A DNA stretch of 64,000 nt from Megalopta genalis (taxonomy: Eukaryota; Arthropoda; Insecta; Hymenoptera; Halictidae), in assembly GCF_051020955.1 (NCBI RefSeq), contig NW_027476525.1:124001-188000 (forward strand), in the 5' to 3' direction. Of the stretch, positions 41,338 through 54,722 are shown piece by piece. The translations under genes were made by a program, and so were the position numbers. Every line of letters starts with the position of its first letter. The stretch's first letter is position 1. The notes beneath the pieces were generated by a model that did no database searches, was not told the origin of the DNA, and worked only from the letters and a program-made list of their open reading frames with translations.

Positions 41338-41637
41338 AGCTTCAAATGCGGACGAAACAAACGAGTTAGCTTCAAATCCAAGTGAATCACACGATTCAGT
41401 TTCAAATCAATGCTATGTAGAAGGTTTAGCTTCAAATCCATGCGACACAAATGATTTAGCTTCAAATACTTGCGATATAAGTGATATAGCTTCAAATGCG
41501 GACGAAACAAACGAGTTAGCTTCAAATCCAAGTGAATCACATGATTCAGTTTCAAATCAATGCTATGTAGAAGGTTTAGCTTCAAATCCATGCGACAGAA
41601 ATGATTTAGCTTCAATTACTTGCGATATAAGTGATGT
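41338..41637. repeat. Two tandem 150-bp pentamers
   Basis: Class a monomers start at 41,338, 41,488 and 41,638, exactly 150 bp apart. The two pentamers differ at only a few positions (for example acgattcag against atgattcag), so this is a recent single-pentamer duplication. Confidence 0.87.
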
Positions 41638-42125
41638 AGCTTCAAATGCGGACGAAACAAACGAGTTAGCTTCAAAGCCATGCGAAACACATGATTTAGC
41701 TTCAAATCAATGCTATGTAGAAGATTTAGCTTCAAATCCATGTGAAACAAATGATTTATCTTCAGATACAAGCGATATAAGTGATATAGCTTCAAATGCA
41801 TACGAAACAAAAGAGTTCGCTTCAAATCCATGCGAAACACACGATTTAGCTTCAAATACTTGGGATATAAGTGATATAGCTTCAACTGCAGACGAAACAA
41901 ATGATTTAGCATCAGATACTTGCAATATAATTGATATAGAGTCAAGTGCAGGGGAAAAAAACGAGTTAGCTTCAAATCCATGCGAAACACATGATTTAGC
42001 TGCAAATCAATGCGATGTAGAAGGTTTAGCTTGAAATCCATGCGAAACAAATGATTCAGCTTCAAACGCTTGGGATATAAGTGATATAGCTTCAAATGCA
42101 GACGAAACAATCGAGCTAGCTTGAA

Positions 42126-42905
42126 ATCCATGCGAAACACATGATTTAGCTTCAAGGCAATGCGATGTAGAAGGTTTAGCTTCAAATCAATTCGATGTAG
42201 AAGGTTTAGCTTCAAATCTATGGGACACAAATGATGTGGCTTCAGATATGTGCGATACAAATGATATAGCTTCAAATGCACACGAAACAAACGAGTTAGC
42301 TTCACACCCATGCGAAACAAATGGTTTAGCTACAAATACTTGTGTTATACCTTATTCAGCTACAAATGCATGCGAAACAAATGAGTTAGCTTCAGATACT
42401 TGCGATATAAGTGATATAGCTTCAAATGCAGACGAAACAAACGAGTTAGCTTCTTATCCAAGCGAAACATATGATTTAGCAGCAAATCAATGCGATGTAG
42501 AAGTTTTAGCTTCAACGAGATGCGAAACACGTGATTTAGCTTCAGATACTAGCGATATAAGTTATATAGCTTCAAATGCAGACGAAACAAACGAGTTAGC
42601 TTAATATCCAAGCGAAACACATGATTTAGCTTCAAATCAATGCGAGGTAGAAGGATTAGCTTCAAATCCATGCGAGGTAGAAGGCTTAACTTCAAATCCA
42701 TGAAAAACAAATGATTTAGGTTCAGATACTTGCGACATACGTGATATAGCTTCACACGCAGCCGAATCAAACGAGTTAGCTACAAATCTAATCGAAGCAC
42801 ATGATTTAGCTTCAAATCAATGCGATGTAGAAGGTTTAGCTTCAAATCCAAGGGAAACACATGATTTAGCTTCAAATCAATGCGAACTATATGTCTTAGC
42901 TTCAA
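42126..42905. repeat. Segment shared with 24,121-25,020
   Basis: This is the distant copy of the block C segment (offset 18,005, then 17,884 after a 121-bp loss near 42.67 kb). It is followed by monomers of the block D type (gataattgcgatataag), so its flanks differ from those of the first copy. Confidence 0.82.
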
Positions 42906-44620
42906 ATCCAGGCGAAACAAATGATTTAGCATGAGATAATTGCGATATAAGTGATATGGTATCAAATGCAGGCGAAAAGAACGAGTTAGCTTCAAAATCC
43001 ATGCGATACACATGATTTATCTTCAAATCCATGCGAAACACATGATTTTGCTGCAAATCAATGCGATGTGGAAAGTTTAGCTTCAAATCAATGCGATATA
43101 GAAGGTTTAGCTTCAAATCCAAGCGACACAAATGATTTAGCTTCACATACTTGCCATATATGTGCTATAGGTTCAAATGCATACGAAACAAAGGAGTTAG
43201 CTTCAACTCCATGCGACAATCATGATTTAGCTTCAAATCAATGCGATGTAGAAGGTTTAGCTTCAAATCAATGCGATGTAGAAGGTTTAGCTTCAAATCA
43301 ATGCGATATAGAAGGTTTAGCTTCAAATCCAAGCGATACAAATGATTTAGCTTCACATACTTGCGATATATGTGCTATAGGTTCAAATGCATACGAAACA
43401 AACGAGTTAGCTTCAACTCCATGCGACACTCATGATTTAGCTTCAAATCAATGCGATGTAGAAGGTTTAGCTTCAAATCAATGCGATGTAGAAGGTTTAG
43501 ATTCAAATCAATGCGATGTAGAAGGTTTAGCTTCGAATCAATGCGATGTAGAAGGTGTAGCTTCAAATCAATGCTAATATAGAAGGTTTAGCTTCAAATC
43601 CAAGCGACACAAATGATTTAGCTTCAGATACTTGCGATATAAGTGATATAGGTTCAAATGCAGAGGAAATAAATGAGCTAGCTTCAACTCCATGCGACAA
43701 TCATGATTTAGCTTCAAATCAATGCGATGTAGAAGGTTTAGCTTCAAATCAATGCGATGTAGAAGGTTTAGCTTCAAATCAATGCGATGTAGAAAGATTA
43801 GCTTCAAATCAATGCGATGTAGAAGGTTTAGCTTCAAATCAATGCGATGTAGAAGGTTTAGCTTCAAATCCAAGCGACACAAATGATTTAGCTTCACATA
43901 CTTGCGATATATGTGATATAGGTTCAAATGCATACGAAACAAACGAGTTATCTTCAAATCCGTGCGAAACACATGATTTAGCTACAAATCAATGCGATGT
44001 AGAAGGTTTAGCTTCAAATCCATCCGAAACAAGTGATTTAGCTTCAGATACTAGCGATATAAGTGATATAGCTTCAAATGCAGACGAAACATACGAGTTA
44101 GCTTAATATCCAAGCGAAACACATGATTTAGCTTCAAATCAGTGCGACGTAGAAGGTTTAGCTTCAAATCCAAGCGAAACCAATGATTTATCTTCAGATA
44201 CTTGCGATATAAGTGATATAGATTCAAATGCAGACAAAACAATCGAGTTAGCTTCAAATTCCATGCGATACACATGATTTAGTTTCAAATAAATGCGAAG
44301 TAGAAGGCTTAGCTTCAAATCCATCTGGAACAAATGATTTAGCTTCAGATACTTGCGATATAAGTGATATAGGTTCAAATGCAGCGGAAACAAACGAGCT
44401 AGCTTGAACTCCATGCGACACTCATGATTTTGCTTCAAATCAATGCGATGTAGAAGGTTTAGCTTCAAATCAATGCGATGTAGAAGGTTTAGATTCAAAT
44501 CAATGCGATGTAGAATGTTTAGCTACAAACCAATGCGATGTAGAAGGTTTAGCTTCAAATCCAAGCTACACAAATGATTTAGCTTCACATACTTGCGATA
44601 TATGTGATATAGGTTCAAAT

Positions 44621-44642
44621 GCATACGACAAATGGAAACGAG
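44621..44642. repeat. Class a monomer with 4-bp insertion
   Basis: The class a monomer reads gcatacgacaaatggaaacg, four bases longer than gcatacgaaacaaacg. The same event is present at 54,723, 10,102 bp away. Confidence 0.85.
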
Positions 44643-44674
44643 TTAGCTTCAAATCCATGCGAAACACATGATTT

Positions 44675-44824
44675 AGCTACAAATCAATGCGATGCAGAAG
44701 GTTTAGCTTCAAATCAATGCGATGTAGAAGGTTTAGCTTCAAATCAATGCGATGTAGAAGGTTTAGATTCAAATCAATGCGATGTAGAAGGTTTAGCTTC
44801 GAATCAATGCGATGTTGAAGGTTT
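44675..44824. repeat. Run of five class c monomers
   Basis: Five c monomers followed by d, e, a and b, then a second five-c run at 44,945. The two runs start 270 bp apart, which defines a nine-monomer unit a-b-c5-d-e. Confidence 0.86.
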
Positions 44825-44944
44825 AGCTTCAAATCCAAGCGACACAAATGATTTAGCTTCAGATACTTGCGATATAAGTGATATAGGTTCAAATGCAGAG
44901 GAAATAAACGAGCTAGCTTCAACTCCATGCGACAATCATGATTT

Positions 44945-45094
44945 AGCTTCAAATCAATGCGATGTAGAAGGTTTAGCTTCAAATCAATGCGATGTAGAAG
45001 GTTTAGCTTCAAATCAATGCGATGTAGAAAGATTAGCTTCAAATCAATGCGATGTAGAAGGTTTAGCTTCAAATCAATGCGATGTAGAAGGTTT
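44945..45094. repeat. Run of five class c monomers
   Basis: Second c run of the 270-bp nine-monomer unit. The third c monomer carries gaaagatt, a variant shared with the runs near 43.7 and 52.5 kb. Confidence 0.86.
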
Positions 45095-46130
45095 AGCTTC
45101 AAATCCATGCGAAACAAATGATTTAGCATCAGATAATTGCGATATAAGTGATATGGTATCAAATGCAGGCGAAAAGAACGAGATAGCTTCAAAATCCATG
45201 CGATACACATGATTTATCTTCAAATCCATGCGAAACACATGATTTTGCTGCAGATCAATGCGATTTAGAAGGTTTAGCTTCAAATCAATGCGATATAGAA
45301 GGTTTAGCTTCAAATCCAAGCGATACAAATGATTTAGTTTCACATACTTGCGATATATGTGCTATAGGTTCAAATGCATACGAAACAAACGAGTTAGCTT
45401 CAACTCCATGCGACACTCATGATTTAGCTTCAAATCAATGCGATGTAGAAGGTTTAGCTTCAAATCAATGCGATGTAGAAGGTTTAGCCACAAATCAATG
45501 CGAAATAGAAGGCTTAGCTTCAAATCCATGCGACACAAATGATTTAGCTTCTGATATTTGCGAAATAATTGATATAGCTTCAAATGCAGAGACAGCAAAC
45601 GAGTAAGCTTGAAATCCAAGCGAAACACATGATTTATCTTGAAATCAATGCGATGTAGAAGGTTTAGCTTCAAATCCATGCGAAACACATGATTTAGCTT
45701 CAAATCAATGCGATGTAGAAGGCTCAGCTTCAAATCCATGCGGATCAAATGATTTAGCTTCAAACACTTGGAATATAAGTGATATAGATTCAAATGCAGA
45801 CGATTCAAACGAGTTAGCTTCAAAATCCATACGATACACATTATTTAGCTTCAAATCAGTGCGAAATAGAAGGTTTAGCTTCAAATACAAGCGAAACACA
45901 TGATTTAGCTTCAAATCAGTGCGACGTAGAAGGTTTAGCTTCAAATCCAAGCGAAATCAATGATTTATCTTCAGATACTTGCGATATAAGTGATATAGAT
46001 TCAAATGCAGACGAAACAATCGAGTTAGCTTCAAAATCCATGCGATACACATGATTTAGTTTCAAATCAATGCGAAGTAGAAGGCTTAGCTTCATAACCA
46101 TACGAAACAAATGATTTAGCTTCAGATACT

Positions 46131-48534
46131 ATCGATATAATTGATATTGGTTCAAATGGATTCGAAACAAACAAGCTAGCTTCAACTCCATGCGACACAC
46201 ATCATCTAGCATCAAATCAATGCCGTGTAGAAGATTTAGCTTCAAATCAATGCGATGTAGAAGGTTTTGATTCAAATCAATGCGATGTAGAAAGTTTAGC
46301 TTCAAATCTATGCGATGTAGAAGGTTTAGCTTCAAATCGAAGCGACACAAATGATTTAGCTTCACATACTTGCGATATACGTGATATAGGTTCAAATGCA
46401 TACGAAACAAACGAGTTAGCTTCAAATCCATGCGAAACACATGATTTAGCTACAAATCAATGCGATGTAGAAGGTTTAGCTTCAAATCCATCCGAAACAA
46501 GTGATTTAGCTTCAGATACTAGCGATATAAGTGATATAGCTTCAAATGCAGACGAAACAAACGAGTTAGCTTAATATCCAAGCGAAACACATGATTTAGC
46601 TTCAAATCAGTGCGACGTAGAAGGTTTAGCTTCAAATCCAAGCGAAACCAATGATTTATCTTCAGATACTTGCGATATAAGTGATATAGATTAAAATGCA
46701 GACGAAACAATCGAGTTAGCTTCAAATTCCATGCGATACACATGATTTAGTTTCAAATAAATGCGAAGTAGAAGGCTTAGATTCAAATCCATCTGGAACA
46801 AATGATTTAGCTTCAGATACTTGCGATATAAGTGATATAGGTTCAAATGCAGCGGAAACAAACGAGCTAGCTTGAACTCCATGCGACACTCATGATTTTG
46901 CTTCAAATCAATGCGATGTAGAAGGTTTAGCTTCAAATCAATGCGATGTAGAAGGTTTAGATTCAAATCAATGCGATGTAGAATGTTTAGCTACAAATCA
47001 ATGCGATGTAGAAGGTTTAGCTTCAAATCCAAGCTACACAAATGATTTAGCTTCACATACTTGCGATATATGTGCTATAGGTTCAAATGCATACGAAACA
47101 AACGAGTTAGCTTCAACTCCATGCGACACTCATGATTTAGCTTCAAATCAATGCGATGTAGAAGGTTTAGCTTCAAATCAATGCGATGTAGAAGGTTTAG
47201 ATTCAAATCAATGCGATGTAGAAGGTTTAGCTTCGAATCAATGCGATGTAGAAGGTTTAGCTTCAAATCAATGCTAATATAGAAGGTTTAGCTTCAAATC
47301 CAAGCGATACAAATGATTTAGTTTCACATACTTGCGATATATGTGCTATAGGTTCAAATGCATACGAAACAAACGAGTTAGCTTCAACTCCATGCGACAC
47401 TCATGATTTAGCTTCAAATCAATGCGATGTAGAAGGTTTAGCTTCAAATCAATGCGATGTAGAAGGTTTAGCCACAAATCAATGCGAAATAGAAGGCTTA
47501 GCTTCAAATCCATGCGACACAAATGATTTAGCTTCTGATATTTGCGAAATAATTGATATAGCTTCAAATGCAGAGACAGCAAACGAGTAAGCTTGAAATC
47601 CAAGCGAAACACATGATTTATCTTGAAATCAATGCGATGTAGAAGGTTTAGCTTGAAATCCATGCGAAACACATGATTTAGCTTCAAATCAATGCGATGT
47701 AGAAGGCTCAGCTTCAAATCCATGCGGATCAAATGATTTAGCTTCAAACACTTGGAATATAAGTGATATAGATTCAAATGCAGACGAAACAAACGAGTTA
47801 GCTTCAACTCCATGCGACACTCATGATTTAGCTTCAAATCAATGCGATGTAGAAGGTTTAGCTTCAAATCAATGCGATGTAGAAGGTTTAGCCACAAATC
47901 AATGCGAAATAGAAGGCTTAGCTTCAAATCCATGCGACACAAATGATTTAGCTTCTGATATTTGCGAAATAATTGATATAGCTTCAAATGCAGAGACAGC
48001 AAACGAGTAAGCTTGAAATCCAAGCGAAACACATGATTTATCTTGAAATCAATGCGATGTAGAAGGTTTAGCTTCAAATCCATGCGAAACACATGATTTA
48101 GCTTCAAATCAATGCGATGTAGAAGGCTCAGCTTCAAATCCATGCGGATCAAATGATTTAGCTTCAAACACTTGGAATATAAGTGATATAGATTCAAATG
48201 CAGACGATTCAAACGAGTTAGCTTCAAAATCCATACGATACACATTATTTAGCTTCAAATCAGTGCGAAATAGAAGGTTTAGCTTCAAATACAAGCGAAA
48301 CACATGATTTAGCTTCAAATCAGTGCGACGTAGAAGGTTTAGCTTCAAATCCAAGCGAAATCAATGATTTATCTTCAGATACTTGCGATATAAGTGATAT
48401 AGATTCAAATGCAGACGAAACAATCGAGTTAGCTTCAAAATCCATGCGATACACATGATTTAGTTTCAAATCAATGCGAAGTAGAAGGCTTAGCTTCATA
48501 ACCATACGAAACAAATGATTTAGCTTCAGATACT
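46131..48534. repeat. Block G unit 1 (2,404 bp)
   Basis: Defined from ClaI marker to ClaI marker. It contains the ggttcaaatggattcg monomer, a four-c stretch with a gttttgattc variant, the tcaaattccatgcgatac monomer, the taatatagaagg monomer and two tandem 420-bp subunits (47,380 and 47,800). Confidence 0.88.
47380..48219. repeat. Two tandem 420-bp subunits (14 monomers each)
   Basis: The stretch 47,380-47,799 is repeated at 47,800-48,219 almost base for base, including gttagccacaaatc, ctgatatttgcgaaataatt and gagacagcaaacgagtaagc. Other block G units carry one copy, so this is a local duplication. Confidence 0.87.
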
Positions 48535-51209
48535 ATCGATATAATTGATATTGGTTCAAATGGATTCGAAACAAACAAGCTAGCTTCAACTCCATGCGAC
48601 ACACATCATCTAGCATCAAATCAATGCCGTGTAGAAGATTTAGCTTCAAATCAATGCGATGTAGAAGGTTTTGATTCAAATCAATGCGATGTAGAAAGTT
48701 TAGCTTCAAATCTATGCGATGTAGAAGGTTTAGCTTCAAATCGAAGCGACACAAATGATTTAGCTTCACATACTTGCGATATACGTGATATAGGTTCAAA
48801 TGCATACGAAACAAACGAGTTAGCTTCAAATCCATGCGAAACACATGATTTAGCTACAAATCAATGCGATGTAGAAGGTTTAGCTTCAAATCCATCCGAA
48901 ACAAGTGATTTAGCTTCAGATACTAGCGATATAAGTGATATAGCTTCAAATGCAGACGAAACAAACGAGTTAGCTTAATATCCAAGCGAAACACATGATT
49001 TAGCTTCAAATCAGTGCGACGTAGAAGGTTTAGCTTCAAATCCAAGCGAAACCAATGATTTATCTTCAGATACTTGCGATATAAGTGATATAGATTAAAA
49101 TGCAGACGAAACAATCGAGTTAGCTTCAAATTCCATGCGATACACATGATTTAGTTTCAAATAAATGCGAAGTAGAAGGCTTAGATTCAAATCCATCTGG
49201 AACAAATGATTTAGCTTCAGATACTTGCGATATAAGTGATATAGGTTCAAATGCAGCGGAAACAAACGAGCTAGCTTGAACTCCATGCGACACTCATGAT
49301 TTTGCTTCAAATCAATGCGATGTAGAAGGTTTAGCTTCAAATCAATGCGATGTAGAAGGTTTAGATTCAAATCAATGCGATGTAGAATGTTTAGCTACAA
49401 ATCAATGCGATGTAGAAGGTTTAGCTTCAAATCCAAGCTACACAAATGATTTAGCTTCACATACTTGCGATATATGTGCTATAGGTTCAAATGCATACGA
49501 AACAAACGAGTTAGCTTCAACTCCATGCGACACTCATGATTTAGCTTCAAATCAATGCGATGTAGAAGGTTTAGCTTCAAATCAATGCGATGTAGAAGGT
49601 TTAGATTCAAATCAATGCGATGTAGAAGGTTTAGCTTCGAATCAATGCGATGTAGAAGGTTTAGCTTCAAATCAATGCTAATATAGAAGGTTTAGCTTCA
49701 AATCCAAGCGATACAAATGATTTAGTTTCACATACTTGCGATATATGTGCTATAGGTTCAAATGCATACGAAACAAACGAGTTAGCTTCAACTCCATGCG
49801 ACACTCATGATTTAGCTTCAAATCAATGCGATGTAGAAGGTTTAGCTTCAAATCAATGCGATGTAGAAGGTTTAGCCACAAATCAATGCGAAATAGAAGG
49901 CTTAGCTTCAAATCCATGCGACACAAATGATTTAGCTTCTGATATTTGCGAAATAATTGATATAGCTTCAAATGCAGAGACAGCAAACGAGTAAGCTTGA
50001 AATCCAAGCGAAACACATGATTTATCTTGAAATCAATGCGATGTAGAAGGTTTAGCTTGAAATCCATGCGAAACACATGATTTAGCTTCAAATCAATGCG
50101 AAGTAGAAGGCTTAGCTTCATAACCATACGAAACAAATGATTTAGCTTCAGATACTATCGATATAATTGATATTGGTTCAAATGGATTCGAAACAAACAA
50201 GCTAGCTTCAACTCCATGCGACACACATCATCTAGCATCAAATCAATGCCGTGTAGAAGATTTAGCTTCAAATCAATGCGATGTAGAAGGTTTAGATTCA
50301 AATCAATGCGATGTAGAAGGTTTAGCTTCGAATCAATGCGATGTAGAAGGTTTAGCTTCAAATCAATGCTAATATAGAAGGTTTAGCTTCAAATCCAAGC
50401 GATACAAATGATTTAGTTTCACATACTTGCGATATATGTGCTATAGGTTCAAATGCATACGAAACAAACGAGTTAGCTTCAACTCCATGCGACACTCATG
50501 ATTTAGCTTCAAATCAATGCGATGTAGAAGGTTTAGCTTCAAATCAATGCGATGTAGAAGGTTTAGCCACAAATCAATGCGAAATAGAAGGCTTAGCTTC
50601 AAATCCATGCGACACAAATGATTTAGCTTCTGATATTTGCGAAATAATTGATATAGCTTCAAATGCAGAGACAGCAAACGAGTAAGCTTGAAATCCAAGC
50701 GAAACACATGATTTATCTTGAAATCAATGCGATGTAGAAGGTTTAGCTTGAAATCCATGCGAAACACATGATTTAGCTTCAAATCAATGCGATGTAGAAG
50801 GCTCAGCTTCAAATCCATGCGGATCAAATGATTTAGCTTCAAACACTTGGAATATAAGTGATATAGATTCAAATGCAGACGATTCAAACGAGTTAGCTTC
50901 AAAATCCATACGATACACATTATTTAGCTTCAAATCAGTGCGAAATAGAAGGTTTAGCTTCAAATACAAGCGAAACACATGATTTAGCTTCAAATCAGTG
51001 CGACGTAGAAGGTTTAGCTTCAAATCCAAGCGAAATCAATGATTTATCTTCAGATACTTGCGATATAAGTGATATAGATTCAAATGCAGACGAAACAATC
51101 GAGTTAGCTTCAAAATCCATGCGATACACATGATTTAGTTTCAAATCAATGCGAAGTAGAAGGCTTAGCTTCATAACCATACGAAACAAATGATTTAGCT
51201 TCAGATACT
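48535..51209. repeat. Block G unit 2 (2,675 bp, with a nested truncated unit)
   Basis: Marker to marker this splits into 1,622 bp (48,535-50,156) and 1,053 bp (50,157-51,209). At about 50.1 kb the sequence jumps from the middle of a unit to the ClaI-marker monomer, and at about 50.28 kb it jumps again to the end of the c run. This looks like two internal deletions within an extra unit. Confidence 0.84.
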
Positions 51210-53764
51210 ATCGATATAATTGATATTGGTTCAAATGGATTCGAAACAAACAAGCTAGCTTCAACTCCATGCGACACACATCATCTAGCATCAAATCAAT
51301 GCCGTGTAGAAGATTTAGCTTCAAATCAATGCGATGTAGAAGGTTTTGATTCAAATCAATGCGATGTAGAAAGTTTAGCTTCAAATCTATGCGATGTAGA
51401 AGGTTTAGCTTCAAATCGAAGCGACACAAATGATTTAGCTTCACATACTTGCGATATACGTGATATAGGTTCAAATGCATACGAAACAAACGAGTTAGCT
51501 TCAAATCCATGCGAAACACATGATTTAGCTACAAATCAATGCGATGTAGAAGGTTTAGCTTCAAATCCATCCGAAACAAGTGATTTAGCTTCAGATACTA
51601 GCGATATAAGTGATATAGCTTCAAATGCAGACGAAACAAACGAGTTAGCTTAATATCCAAGCGAAACACATGATTTAGCTTCAAATCAGTGCGACGTAGA
51701 AGGTTTAGCTTCAAATCCAAGCGAAACCAATGATTTATCTTCAGATACTTGCGATATAAGTGATATAGATTAAAATGCAGACGAAACAATCGAGTTAGCT
51801 TCAAATTCCATGCGATACACATGATTTAGTTTCAAATAAATGCGAAGTAGAAGGCTTAGCTTCAAATCCATCTGGAACAAATGATCTAGCTTCAGATACT
51901 TGCGATATAAGTGATATAGGTTCAAATGCAGCGGAAACAAACGAGCTAGCTTGAACTCCATGCGACACTCATGATTTTGCTTCAAATCAATGCGATGTAG
52001 AAGGTTTAGCTTCAAATCAATGCGATGTAGAAGGTTTAGATTCAAATCAATGCGATGTAGAATGTTTAGCTACAAATCAATGCGATGTAGAAGGTTTAGC
52101 TTCAAATCCAAGCTACACAAATGATTTAGCTTCACATACTTGCGATATATGTGCTATAGGTTCAAATGCATACGAAACAAACGAGTTAGCTTCAACTCCA
52201 TGCGACACTCATGATTTAGCTTCAAATCAATGCGATGTAGAAGGTTTAGCTTCAAATCAATGCGATGTAGAAGGTTTAGATTCAAATCAATGCGATGTAG
52301 AAGGTTTAGCTTCGAATCAATGCGATGTAGAAGGTTTAGCTTCAAATCAATGCTAATATAGAAGGTTTAGCTTCAAATCCAAGCGACACAAATGATTTAG
52401 CTTCAGATACTTGCGATATAAGTGATATAGGTTCAAATGCAGAGGAAATAAATGAGCTAGCTTCAACTCCATGCGACAATCATGATTTAGCTTCAAATCA
52501 ATGCGATGTAGAAGGTTTAGCTTCAAATCAATGCGATGTAGAAGGTTTAGCTTCAAATCAATGCGATGTAGAAAGATTAGCTTCAAATCAATGCGATGTA
52601 GAAGGTTTAGCTTCAAATCAATGCGATGTAGAAGGTTTAGCTTCAAATCCAAGCGACACAAATGATTTAGCTTCACATACTTGCGATATATGTGATATAG
52701 GTTCAAATGCATACGAAACAAACGAGTTATCTTCAAATCCGTGCGAAACACATGTTTCAGCTTCAAATCCATGCGAAAAAAATGATTTCGCTCCAAATCC
52801 ATGCGAAACATATGATTTAGCTTCAAATACTTTGCGATATAAGTGATATAACTTGAAACACAGGCGAAGTAAACGAGTTAGCTTCAAATCTATGCGTATC
52901 GCATGGTTTAACTTCAAATTCGTGCGAAACAAATCGTTTAGCATCAGATATTTACGATGTAACTGATATAGCATCAAATGCAGGCGTAACAAACGCGTTA
53001 GAATCAAATCCATGCGAAACTCATGATTTCTCTTCAAATCAATGCGATGTAGAAGGTTTAGCTTCAAATCCAAGCGAAACACATGATTTAGCTTCAAATC
53101 AATGCGATGTAGAAGGTTTAGCCACAAATCAATGCGAAATAGAAGGCTTAGCTTCAAATCCATGCGACACAAATGATTTAGCTTCTGATATTTGCGAAAT
53201 AATTGATATAGCTTCAAATGCAGAGACAGCAAACGAGTAAGCTTGAAATCCAAGCGAAACACATGATTTATCTTGAAATCAATGCGATGTAGAAGGTTTA
53301 GCTTCAAATCCATGCGAAACACATGATTTAGCTTCAAATCAATGCGATGTAGAAGGCTCAGCTTCAAATCCATGCGGATCAAATGATTTAGCTTCAAACA
53401 CTTGGAATATAAGTGATATAGATTCAAATGCAGACGAATCAAACGAGTTAGCTTCAAAATCCATACGATACACATTATTTAGCTTCAAATCAGTGCGAAA
53501 TAGAAGGTTTAGCTTCAAATACAAGCGAAACACATGATTTAGCTTGAAATCAGTGCGACGTAGAAGGTTTAGCTTCAAATCCAAGCGAAATCAATGATTT
53601 ATCTTCAGATACTTGCGATATAAGTGATATAGATTCAAATGCAGACGAAACAATCGAGTTAGCTTCAAAATCCATGCGATACACATGATTTAGTTTCAAA
53701 TCAATGCGAAGTAGAAGGCTTAGCTTCATAACCATACGAAACAAATGATTTAGCTTCAGATACT
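51210..53764. repeat. Block G unit 3 (2,555 bp)
   Basis: The first half follows units 1 and 2. From about 52.35 to 52.76 kb it instead matches 43.57-43.98 kb (offset 8,779), and then a diverged stretch of about 300 bp (52.76-53.05 kb) with poorly matching monomers follows before the unit resumes. Confidence 0.82.
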
Positions 53765-54046
53765 ATCGATATAATTGATATTGGTTCAAATGCAGGCGAA
53801 ACAAACAAGCTAGCTTCAACTCCATGCGACACACATCATCTAGCATCAAATCAATGCCGTGTAGAAGATTTAGCTTCAAATCAATGCGATGTAGAAGGTT
53901 TTGATTCAAATCAATGCGATGTAGAAAGTTTAGCTTCAAATCTATGCGATGTAGAAGGTTTAGCTTCAAATCGAAGCGACACAAATGATTTAGCTTCACA
54001 TACTTGCGATATACGTGATATAGGTTCAAATGCATACGAAACAAAC

Positions 54047-54650
54047 GAGTTAGCTTCAAATCCATGCGAAACACATGATTTAGCTACAAATCAATGCGAT
54101 GTAGAAGGTTTAGCTTCAAATCCATCCGAAACAAGTGATTTAGCTTCAGATACTAGCGATATAAGTGATATAGCTTCAAATGCAGACGAAACAAACGAGT
54201 TAGCTTAATATCCAAGCGAAACACATGATTTAGCTTCAAATCAGTGCCACGTAGAAGGTTTAGCTTCAAATCCAAGCGAAACCAATGATTTATCTTCAGA
54301 TACTTGCGATATAAGTGATATAGATTCAAATGCAGACGAAACAATCGAGTTAGCTTCAAATTCCATGCGATACACATGATTTAGTTTCAAATAAATGCGA
54401 AGTAGAAGGCTTAGCTTCAAATCCATCTGGAACAAATGATTTAGCTTCAGATACTTGCGATATAAGTGATGTAGGTTCAAATGCAGCGGAAACAAACGAG
54501 CTAGCTTGAACTCCATGCGACACTCATGATTTTGCTTCAAATCAATGCGATGTAGAAGGTTTAGCTTCAAATCAATGCGATGTAGAAGGTTTAGATTCAA
54601 ATCAATGCGATGTAGAATGTTTAGCTACAAATCAATGCGATGTAGAAGGT
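54047..54650. repeat. 695-bp tandem duplication, copy 1
   Basis: About 600 bp recurring at 54,742-55,345 with an offset of 695 bp. The copies differ at only a few bases (for example gtgccacg against gtgcgacg), so the duplication looks young. Confidence 0.85.
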
Positions 54651-54722
54651 TTAGCTTCAAATCCAAGCTACACAAATGATTTAGCTTCACATACTTGCGA
54701 TATATGTGATATAGGTTCAAAT

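Larger units (their letters stand above)
38010..43060. repeat. Block F: mosaic block
   Basis: No single kilobase period dominates. A diagnostic pair of monomers (cttcaactgcagacg or a close variant, then gcaatataattgatatag) recurs near 38.1, 40.4 and 41.9 kb, and once outside at 34.9 kb. The gaatcacatgattcagt or gaatcacacgattcagt monomer recurs near 37.9, 38.1, 40.2, 41.4 and 41.5 kb. A 2-bp deletion (tgggataagtg) sits at about 40,605. The right part, 42,126-42,905, is shared with block C. No gene is seen. Confidence 0.82.
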
